Made by a program: the position numbers and the translations under genes. This document shows, in pieces, positions 1 to 5,429 of a stretch of 8,746 nucleotides of DNA. The notes under the pieces were generated by a model. That model ran no database searches. It saw only the letters and a list, made by a program, of their open reading frames with translations, and had not been told where the DNA came from. Origin of the DNA: Segatella salivae DSM 15606 (GTDB taxonomy: Bacteria; Bacteroidota; Bacteroidia; Bacteroidales; Bacteroidaceae); contig NZ_GL629647.1 in the NCBI RefSeq assembly GCF_000185845.1, forward strand, positions 230,405-239,150. Direction: 5' to 3'. How positions within the stretch are numbered: position 1 is the first letter of the stretch; the number at the start of each line of letters is the position of its first letter.

Positions 1-49
1 GATAAGACATTATTTGTTTTCTTAAAAATAAAATAAAAAACATCAGTTA

Positions 50-80
50 TTTGCATTCTAAAGAATAATTGTTAACTTTG
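50..80 (+). promoter_or_regulatory. pfkA promoter, Bacteroides sigma-ABfr type
   Basis: A TTTG at 50-53 and TAACTTTG at 73-80 match the Bacteroidota -33 (TTTG) and -7 (TAnnTTTG) elements, with 19 bp between them, which is within the usual spacing. Transcription would be expected to start a few bases after the -7 box, around 85-90, giving a leader of roughly 60-65 nt before the pfkA ATG at 151. The boxes and spacing are read directly from the sequence; activity is inferred. A 12-bp inverted repeat (55-66) lies between the two boxes, where a repressor could act. Confidence 0.75.
55..66. repeat. Inverted repeat ATTCTAAAGAAT in promoter spacer (operator candidate)
   Basis: The two 5-base arms ATTCT and AGAAT are perfect inverted repeats around a 2-base centre, located between the -33 and -7 boxes of the pfkA promoter. 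A related element, ATTCTTAGGAAT, lies at 114-125 in the leader and is identical at 10 of 12 positions. Position and repetition suggest a protein-binding site, but the region is very AT-rich and chance is possible. Confidence 0.3.
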
Positions 81-113
81 CCTTTCGAAATACAAAACGT
101 TGTATAGACAAAT

Positions 114-125
114 ATTCTTAGGAAT
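114..125. repeat. Second inverted repeat ATTCTTAGGAAT in pfkA leader
   Basis: Outer arms ATTC and GAAT flank TTAG. In RNA this could also form a 5-bp hairpin TATTC/GAATA (113-126) with a UUAG loop. It matches the 55-66 element at 10 of 12 positions, with starts 59 bp apart. A separate 6-bp stem ATACAA/TTGTAT with loop AACG lies at 90-105, just after the expected transcription start. Whether these act as DNA operators, as leader RNA structure, or not at all cannot be told from sequence alone. Confidence 0.25.
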
Positions 126-150
126 AATATAAAAAGGTTATCTTTTAATT

Positions 151-1128
151 ATGGCAAAGATTAAGACAATAGGTATCTTAACTTCGGGCGGAGATGCACC
201 GGGTATGAATGCTGCAATACGTGCGGTTACACGTGCAGGCATTTATAATGGTTTCAACATTAAGGCAATCTATCGTGGGTATGATGGTCTTATTAATGGC
301 GAAATCGTTGATTTCACGACAGAAAACGTTAGTGGTATCATCAATCAGGGGGGCACAATGCTGAAAACTGCCCGTTCTTCGGAGTTCAAAACTCCTGAGG
401 GGCAGCAGAAAGCCTATGATAATATTGTCAAACATGGCATTGATGCTCTCGTGGTCATTGGTGGTAATGGTTCGCTGATAGGTGCGATGAAGTTTGCTCA
501 AGAGTTTGATATCTGTTGCATAGGTCTGCCTGGAACAATTGATAATGACCTTTATGGAACAGATAGTACGATAGGATATGACACAACAATGAACACGATT
601 GTTGAGTGCGTTGACCGCATACGAGATACTGCACAGAGTCATGAACGAATCTTCTTTGTTGAAGTTATGGGACGTGATGCAGGTTTTTTGGCACAGAATT
701 CAGCCATAGCCTCAGGTGCAGAAGCTGCCATTATACCAGAGGATAGCACTGATGTTGACCAGTTGGCACAATTCATGGCGCGTGGAATTCGTAAGAGTAA
801 ACGTAGCTGTATTGTTATTGTTAGTGAGAGTCCTAAATGTGGAGCAATCTATTATGCAGACCGAGTAAAGAAGGAATTTCCTCAATTTGATGTTCGTATT
901 TCAATCTTAGGACACCTCCAAAGAGGTGGTCGTCCTACGGCGCGTGACCGCATATTAGCAAGTTGTACGGGTGTAGGGGCAATAGATGCTATCATGCAAG
1001 GGCAGCGTAATATCATGGTAGGAGTGCGTAATAATGAAGTGGTTTATGTACCTTTAAGTGAGGCTATCCGAAGTGATAAACCTTTTGATAGGAATCTGAT
1101 TAAAGTACTTAACGAGCTAAGTATATAG
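151..1128 (+). CDS. pfkA: ATP-dependent 6-phosphofructokinase
   Basis: Cytosolic glycolytic enzyme that phosphorylates fructose 6-phosphate to fructose 1,6-bisphosphate. Its 325 residues match the usual length of bacterial PfkA (about 320). The N-terminal nucleotide loop SGGDAPGMN is at residues 12-20, the ATP-contact Arg at 75, the phosphate loop GGNGS at 104-108, the catalytic motif PGTIDND at 127-133 (base D131), the substrate residue R166, MGRD at 173-176, E226, R249, and HLQRGG at 255-260. Gly107 and Gly128, where PPi-dependent enzymes carry Asp and Lys, support use of ATP. One oddity is Asn106, where ATP-PFKs such as the E. coli enzyme carry a Mg-binding Asp. The ATG has an A-rich upstream context and directly precedes the conserved N-terminus (MAKIKTIGILTSGG). 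It has its own promoter, and transcription may continue into the atp operon because no clear terminator follows. Confidence 0.95.
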   Translation: MAKIKTIGILTSGGDAPGMNAAIRAVTRAGIYNGFNIKAIYRGYDGLINGEIVDFTTENVSGIINQGGTMLKTARSSEFKTPEGQQKAYDNIVKHGIDALVVIGGNGSLIGAMKFAQEFDICCIGLPGTIDNDLYGTDSTIGYDTTMNTIVECVDRIRDTAQSHERIFFVEVMGRDAGFLAQNSAIASGAEAAIIPEDSTDVDQLAQFMARGIRKSKRSCIVIVSESPKCGAIYYADRVKKEFPQFDVRISILGHLQRGGRPTARDRILASCTGVGAIDAIMQGQRNIMVGVRNNEVVYVPLSEAIRSDKPFDRNLIKVLNELSI

Positions 1129-1180
1129 TTCTAAAAAGGTATAAAAAAACGAGTTGTATCAATTAAAAAGTGGGAATTCT

Positions 1181-1212
1181 TTTGCATTTTAGTTATAATA
1201 TTGGTACTTTTG
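1181..1212 (+). promoter_or_regulatory. atp operon promoter, Bacteroides sigma-ABfr type
   Basis: TTTG at 1181-1184 and TACTTTTG at 1205-1212 fit the -33 (TTTG) and -7 (TAnnTTTG) elements, separated by 20 bp. Expected transcription start is about 1217-1222, leaving a short A/T-rich leader of about 40 nt before the atpD ATG at 1259. No riboswitch-like or strong hairpin structure is visible in the 130-bp gap. The 5-bp AAAAG/CTTTT pairing around 1166-1183 is too weak to call a terminator for pfkA. Confidence 0.75.
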
Positions 1213-1258
1213 CTCAATAATATATTAATAGAATCAAAATATTAAAAAATAAAAGCTT

Positions 1259-2785
1259 ATGTCACAGATTATAGGACATATCTCTCAGATCATCGGTCCG
1301 GTTATTGATGTGTACTTTGATACACAAGGCCAGGATACCGAAAAGGTGCTACCAAAAATTTACGAGGCGCTAAAGTTGAAACGTGCTGATGGTAGTGACT
1401 TGGTCATAGAAGTCCAACAACACATTGGTGAGGATACCGTTAGATGCGTTGCTATGGACAATACGGATGGTCTTAGACGCGGATTGGAAGTTGTTCGTAC
1501 GGGAAGTCCTATCACAATGCCTGCCGGAGAACAAATCAAAGGACGTATGATGAACGTCATTGGTAAACCAATTGACGGCATGGCTGAACTCAATATGGAG
1601 GGTGCTTATCCTATTCATAGACCTGCACCAACCTTTGATCAACTCTCTACGCATAAAGAAATGTTGGCTACTGGTATTAAAGTCATCGATTTGTTAGAGC
1701 CATACATGAAAGGTGGAAAGATTGGTCTGTTCGGTGGAGCCGGTGTAGGAAAGACGGTTCTCATTATGGAGCTTATTAACAATATTGCCAAAGGACATAA
1801 TGGTTATTCTGTTTTTGCCGGAGTAGGAGAGCGCACGCGTGAAGGAAATGATTTACTTCGAGATATGCTTGATAGTGGTGTTATCAAGTATGGTGAAGCA
1901 TTCAAAAAGGCGATGGAAGAAGGACGATGGGATTTGTCATTAGTGGATAAGAAGGAATTGTCTGAAAGTCAGGCTACCCTTGTTTATGGACAGATGAATG
2001 AACCACCTGGGGCACGTGCATCTGTAGCATTGTCTGGACTTACTGTTGCAGAGGAATTCCGTGATCATGGAGGAAAAGATGGAGAGTCTGCTGATATCAT
2101 GTTCTTTATCGATAATATCTTCCGATTCACTCAAGCTGGTTCAGAAGTTTCAGCTTTATTAGGTCGTATGCCTTCAGCTGTAGGTTATCAACCAACATTG
2201 GCCAGTGAGATGGGAGCCATGCAAGAGCGAATTACCTCAACGAAAAATGGTTCTATTACTTCTGTTCAGGCTGTTTATGTACCAGCTGATGACTTGACTG
2301 ACCCAGCACCGGCAACGACTTTCTCTCACTTGGACGCTACAACAGAGCTCTCAAGAAAGATTGCCGAGTTAGGTATTTACCCAGCAGTAGATCCTTTAGG
2401 TAGTACATCTCGAATCCTTGATCCATTGATTGTAGGTAAAGAACATTATAATTGCGCTCAAAGAGTAAAGCAATTACTTCAACGATATAATGAGCTTCAA
2501 GATATCATTGCTATCTTAGGTATGGACGAATTGTCTGATGAAGATAAGTTAACTGTAAATCGCGCTCGTCGTGTTCAACGTTTCTTGTCTCAACCATTCA
2601 CAGTTGCAGAGCAGTTCACTGGCTTAAAGGGTGTTATGGTTCCTATTGAAGAAACGATAAAAGGTTTCAATGCCATACTGGATGGCGAGGTAGATGATCT
2701 TCCGGAACAAGCCTTTATTAACGTTGGAACGATAGACGATGTAAGAGAGAAGGCTAAGCGTCTGTTAGAGGCAGCTAAAGCATAA
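1259..2785 (+). CDS. atpD: F1 ATP synthase subunit beta (catalytic)
   Basis: Catalytic subunit of the F1 head; three copies alternate with alpha and make or hydrolyse ATP at the cytoplasmic face. The beta-barrel N-terminal domain covers residues 1-85. Walker A GGAGVGKT is at 159-166, the catalytic Glu in GERTREGND is E191, Walker B MFFIDN is at 281-286, the alpha/beta signature PAVDPLGSTS is at 375-384, and the DELSEED-type lever (here DELSDED) is at 423-429. At 508 residues it is about 45-50 longer than E. coli beta. Two insertions stand out: about 27 extra residues between GND (196-198) and LVYGQM (241-246), and about 6 extra at 270-278 before the Walker B strand. All catalytic motifs are intact, so the protein should be active. 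The start is the only Met that retains the full conserved N-terminus. It is first in the operon, separated from atpC by 53 bp. Confidence 0.98.
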   Translation: MSQIIGHISQIIGPVIDVYFDTQGQDTEKVLPKIYEALKLKRADGSDLVIEVQQHIGEDTVRCVAMDNTDGLRRGLEVVRTGSPITMPAGEQIKGRMMNVIGKPIDGMAELNMEGAYPIHRPAPTFDQLSTHKEMLATGIKVIDLLEPYMKGGKIGLFGGAGVGKTVLIMELINNIAKGHNGYSVFAGVGERTREGNDLLRDMLDSGVIKYGEAFKKAMEEGRWDLSLVDKKELSESQATLVYGQMNEPPGARASVALSGLTVAEEFRDHGGKDGESADIMFFIDNIFRFTQAGSEVSALLGRMPSAVGYQPTLASEMGAMQERITSTKNGSITSVQAVYVPADDLTDPAPATTFSHLDATTELSRKIAELGIYPAVDPLGSTSRILDPLIVGKEHYNCAQRVKQLLQRYNELQDIIAILGMDELSDEDKLTVNRARRVQRFLSQPFTVAEQFTGLKGVMVPIEETIKGFNAILDGEVDDLPEQAFINVGTIDDVREKAKRLLEAAKA

Positions 2786-2838
2786 TTATTCAAAAGTAAA
2801 GAGTTTGTTTTATTATTCAACTTAAAGCTTAAATAGCT

Positions 2839-3081
2839 ATGCTAAATTTGCGTATTGTTTCTCCCGAAAAAGTAGTCTATGATGGTAGGGTAATGCGAGT
2901 CGTTGTGCCAGGAACATTAGGGGAATTTGAAATATTGGAGAATCATGCTCCTATTATATCTTCCTTGGAAAAAGGGCTTGTAACCTATCAACCTTATGAA
3001 GGTAAGAATGAAATACTTGACATTCTCGGTGGTTTTGTAGAAGTACAAAAGAACGAGATTCGCATGTGTGTTGAACTATAA
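2839..3081 (+). CDS. atpC: F1 ATP synthase subunit epsilon, short form
   Basis: Central-stalk subunit that joins gamma to the c ring. The 80 residues align with the N-terminal beta-sandwich of epsilon: LRIVSPEKVVYDG near the start, GEFEILENHAPIISSLEKG at about 28-46, and LGGFVEVQ at about 63-70. The protein stops where that domain ends. The usual two-helix C-terminal domain (about 50 residues), which inhibits ATP hydrolysis in E. coli and Bacillus, is absent. The next gene starts only 8 bp after the stop in another reading frame and encodes membrane helices, so this is not a frameshifted long epsilon. Short epsilon subunits are known in the Bacteroidota/Chlorobi group, so this is probably normal for the lineage. 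ATG is the start, with an A-rich leader and no strong Shine-Dalgarno. Confidence 0.93.
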   Translation: MLNLRIVSPEKVVYDGRVMRVVVPGTLGEFEILENHAPIISSLEKGLVTYQPYEGKNEILDILGGFVEVQKNEIRMCVEL

Positions 3082-3089
3082 AAAAGTAA

Positions 3090-3506
3090 ATGGCAATTCA
3101 AACAAATCGTAAATCAGCGAGCAAGAGATATATTCTTCAAGCACTGCAAATAGTATTTGCATTGTTCTTGATAGAATTATTGGCTGTACAATTATTAAAA
3201 TTAAGGTTACAGTTAACTCCGATGCTTGTGAGTTTTGGGTTTGCTTTGTTGGTTGAAATTTGTGATGCATTGATATGGAAACGCCTTGAAGGCAAGGAGG
3301 ATGAAACGAAAGCTTCTTTCTTTATGGCTGTATCGGGATTTCGTTTTCTATTAGCTTGTTTAGTGTTATTCATTTATTATATGAGCACTACTCATGAGGG
3401 CATGGTAACATTCGTTGTAATGTTTGCTCCATATTATTTAGCTTTACTTGTTCATCATTCGCTTTTTTTCTCACGTTATCGTGTTAATAAGGAGACTCAT
3501 CGTTAA
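3090..3506 (+). CDS. Small four-helix membrane protein, AtpI-like by position
   Basis: I do not recognise this 138-residue protein from a clear motif. It has a basic N-terminus (RKSASKRY) and four predicted membrane helices at about 14-36, 43-63, 76-98 and 104-127. A charged loop (KRLEGKEDETK, 64-74) separates helices 2 and 3, and the tail is basic. Acidic residues E52 and D59 lie within or at the edge of helix 2. Size, topology and position directly upstream of atpB match AtpI (UncI), which in other bacteria helps assemble the c ring or carries cations. Sequence similarity to AtpI is not obvious by eye, so the name is inferred from context. It starts 8 bp after atpC and ends 18 bp before the preferred atpB ATG, so its expression is surely tied to the operon. 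A separate lineage-specific Fo assembly factor is the alternative. Confidence 0.8.
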   Translation: MAIQTNRKSASKRYILQALQIVFALFLIELLAVQLLKLRLQLTPMLVSFGFALLVEICDALIWKRLEGKEDETKASFFMAVSGFRFLLACLVLFIYYMSTTHEGMVTFVVMFAPYYLALLVHHSLFFSRYRVNKETHR

Positions 3507-3524
3507 TGACAATTGATTAAAAAG

Positions 3525-4571
3525 ATGAAACAAAGAAAATCATTACTTCTTCTCTTAATGATGGTTTGGTTGCCATTACAGCTGTTTGCAAGTCATGGCA
3601 CAGAGGAAGGTAAATTAAATATTTCCGAAATAGTGCTTGGTCACCTCTCTGATGACTATGAATGGCACATAGCTTCTTACAAAGGAAAGTCGATAAGTAT
3701 ACCGCTTCCAATCATTGTCAGAAGTTCATCTACAGGGCAATGGACATTTTGTTTGCCAGAGGATTTACCTTCAAATTATTTCTTTGATGAGGCACATCAT
3801 GGCAAGATTTACGAGAAGTTACCTGACGGAAGTATGATACGTCCTCTTGATTTGAGTATTACAAAGACTGTAGCTCAAATCTGGATAGTTGTCATAGTAC
3901 TGATACTTGTCTTTTCATGTTGTTCCCGTTGGTATCGTCATCACGATTCAAAAAGTGAGGCTCCACATGGTTTTGTTGGTGCAATGGAAATGATAGTGAT
4001 GACCATTAATGACGATGTTGTAAAGTCTTCGATAGGAGAAAAGCATTATAAACCTTATGCTCCTTTCCTACTAACAATATTTTTCTTCATCCTAACTGCA
4101 AACTTAATAGGATTGATTCCAATATTCCCTGGTGGGGCAAATGTAACAGGTAACATTAACATAACACTGTTCTTGGCCATTTGTTCAATGATTGTCATTA
4201 ATCTTTTTGCTAATAAAGAATATTGGAAAGATATCTTTTGGCCTCATGTTCCAGTATTACTGAAGGCACCGATTCCATTGATGCCAGTCATAGAACTGTT
4301 TGGGGTTTTCACGAAACCTTTTGCTCTAATGATTCGTCTTTTTGCCAATATGATGGCTGGACACGCTGTAATCTTGAGCTTTACTTGTGTGATATTCCTT
4401 GGCTGGTCTATGGGAGTAGGTTTTGGTATAGGCTTGAATATATTCAGTGTACTAATGCTTATCTTCATGAATTTCCTTGAGTTGTTAGTAGCTTTTGTAC
4501 AGGCTTACGTGTTTACGCTATTAAGTGCTGTATTTATTGGTATGGCGCATAAGGAAGAAGAAGTAGAATAA
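3525..4571 (+). CDS. atpB: Fo ATP synthase subunit a
   Basis: Membrane stator subunit that forms the two proton half-channels against the c ring. Starting at ATG 3525 gives 348 residues; an in-frame TTG at 3513 would add four. The ATG start gives a clean signal peptide: MKQRKS, a hydrophobic core (7-21), and likely cleavage after LFA (22). A polar region of about 90 residues, presumably periplasmic, follows before the first membrane helix at about 119-133. Further helices lie at about 181-201, 211-229, 242-293 and 297-342. The essential Arg is R271 in RLFANMMAGH, and Q326 matches E. coli Q252. The partner residues are H280 and E319, the reverse of E. coli E219/H245. At 348 residues it is much longer than the E. 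coli protein (271), mainly because of the exported N-terminus. The C-terminus is acidic (HKEEEVE). Confidence 0.96.
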   Translation: MKQRKSLLLLLMMVWLPLQLFASHGTEEGKLNISEIVLGHLSDDYEWHIASYKGKSISIPLPIIVRSSSTGQWTFCLPEDLPSNYFFDEAHHGKIYEKLPDGSMIRPLDLSITKTVAQIWIVVIVLILVFSCCSRWYRHHDSKSEAPHGFVGAMEMIVMTINDDVVKSSIGEKHYKPYAPFLLTIFFFILTANLIGLIPIFPGGANVTGNINITLFLAICSMIVINLFANKEYWKDIFWPHVPVLLKAPIPLMPVIELFGVFTKPFALMIRLFANMMAGHAVILSFTCVIFLGWSMGVGFGIGLNIFSVLMLIFMNFLELLVAFVQAYVFTLLSAVFIGMAHKEEEVE

Positions 4572-4636
4572 GAAAGATAAATAAAATCAGTTTAAGAAAC
4601 AAGAATAAAATATTAATAACAAAAAACATTAGAATT

Positions 4637-4879
4637 ATGATGATTTCAACTTTATTGGCTGCTACTGGTCTGGCTCAGCTGGGCTGCGGTCTTGGTGCAG
4701 GTATTGCAACAATTGGTGCAGGTTTGGGTATTGGTAAGATTGGCGGTAGTGCTATGGATGCAATTGCTCGTCAACCAGAGGCATCAAGTAAGATCATGAC
4801 AAATATGATTTTGACATCAGCATTTGTTGAAGGTTGTGCATTGTTTGCTATTGCAGCTTGTGCATTTATTATTAAATAA
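4637..4879 (+). CDS. atpE: Fo ATP synthase subunit c (proton-binding ring proteolipid)
   Basis: Two-helix hairpin that oligomerises into the rotating ring. The 80 residues show helix 1 with glycine-rich packing (GLGAGIATIGAGLGIGKIGG, about 18-37), the conserved cytoplasmic loop ARQPE (44-48), and helix 2 with the ion-binding carboxylate E65 in SAFVEGC. Positions corresponding to the Na+ ligands Gln32 and Ser66 of Ilyobacter c are Ile32 and Gly66, which favours proton use. K34, in helix 1 two residues from the position-32 site, is unusual among textbook c subunits. Two adjacent ATG codons (4637 and 4640) could serve as start, and the choice changes one residue. The gene is preceded by a 65-bp spacer of about 15 % G+C, the longest gap inside the operon, fitting a need for high translation of a multi-copy subunit. 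Confidence 0.97.
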   Translation: MMISTLLAATGLAQLGCGLGAGIATIGAGLGIGKIGGSAMDAIARQPEASSKIMTNMILTSAFVEGCALFAIAACAFIIK

Positions 4880-4898
4880 GAAATAGAAATCGATTCGA

Positions 4899-5417
4899 AT
4901 GGAGAATTTGCCATCAATATTGACGCCTGATTTGGGTCTTCTTATTTGGATGCTCGCAGCGTTCTTGGTGGTCTTTTTCTTTCTTGCTCGCTTTGGCTTT
5001 CCCGTCATCATCAAGATGGTGGATGAGAGAAAAAGATATATTGATGATAGCTTAAGCAAGGCACATGAGGCTGCAGAGCGTTTGCTAAATATCAAGCAAG
5101 AAGGTGAAGCCCTTATACAAGAGGCCCGAGAACAACAGGCTAAGATAATGAAGGATGCGGCTACAACCCGTGATGCCATTATCGAGCAGGCACAGGAAAA
5201 GGCTCGCGATGAGGGCGCACGAATCATCTCTGAAGCTAAAAAGCAGATAGAGGTGGAGAAACAAAGTGCTATTCGCGATATTCGTTCACAGGTGGCTGAA
5301 CTCAGTATTCAAGTAGCTGAAAAGATCCTTCGAGAGAAGTTGTCAACAGACAAGTCACAAATGGAAATGATAGATAGGCTGTTAGATAACGTTTCTAAAA
5401 AAGAAAGTAAAGATTAA
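4899..5417 (+). CDS. atpF: Fo ATP synthase subunit b (peripheral stalk)
   Basis: Membrane-anchored stator arm that, as a dimer, holds the alpha-beta head through delta. The 172 residues comprise a short N-terminal segment, one membrane helix at about 12-36 (LGLLIWMLAAFLVVFFFLA), and a long charged helical region (about 41-155) rich in Glu, Lys, Ala and Gln, typical of the b coiled coil. The C-terminal part (AELSIQVAEKILREKL, about 131-146) is the conserved delta-binding region seen in bacterial b subunits. The length is close to the family norm (156-175). Only one b-type gene is present, so a homodimer is expected, unlike the b/b' pairs of photosynthetic bacteria. It starts 19 bp after atpE and ends 12 bp before atpH. 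The ATG start gives an intact N-terminus with no signal peptide beyond the anchor. Confidence 0.95.
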   Translation: MENLPSILTPDLGLLIWMLAAFLVVFFFLARFGFPVIIKMVDERKRYIDDSLSKAHEAAERLLNIKQEGEALIQEAREQQAKIMKDAATTRDAIIEQAQEKARDEGARIISEAKKQIEVEKQSAIRDIRSQVAELSIQVAEKILREKLSTDKSQMEMIDRLLDNVSKKESKD

Positions 5418-5429
5418 AAATTGTAGTTT

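Noticed and set aside
15..42. TGTTTT...AAAACA inverted repeat at the window start
   Set aside because: A 6-bp A/T-dominated pairing with a 16-nt loop is expected by chance in this composition, and no upstream gene is visible to terminate.
178..642. Open frame of 154 codons on the minus strand inside pfkA
   Set aside because: It lies wholly within the well-supported pfkA frame, has low-complexity Cys/Ile/Thr-rich composition and no recognisable motif. It is a shadow of the pfkA codon pattern.
1166..1183. AAAAG...CTTTT pairing downstream of pfkA as a terminator
   Set aside because: It has only 5 base pairs, one of them G-C, around an 8-nt loop, and it overlaps the atpD -33 box. It is too weak to call.
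1262..1297. SQIIG repeated twice at the beta N-terminus (residues 2-6 and 9-13)
   Set aside because: The underlying DNA differs between copies, and the second copy is the conserved beta-barrel strand of the family. The likeness appears to be coincidence rather than a duplication.
2843..2850. TAAATTTG, a match to the -7 promoter element, at the start of atpC
   Set aside because: The nearest upstream TTTG (2804-2807) is 35 bp away instead of about 19-21, and the box lies inside the atpC coding region, so it is probably chance.
4817..5227. Open frame of 136 codons on the minus strand over atpE/atpF
   Set aside because: Its Ser/Ala/Arg/Lys-rich composition mirrors the Glu/Lys/Ala coiled-coil codons of atpF. 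It has no promoter or family resemblance, and it overlaps two certain genes.
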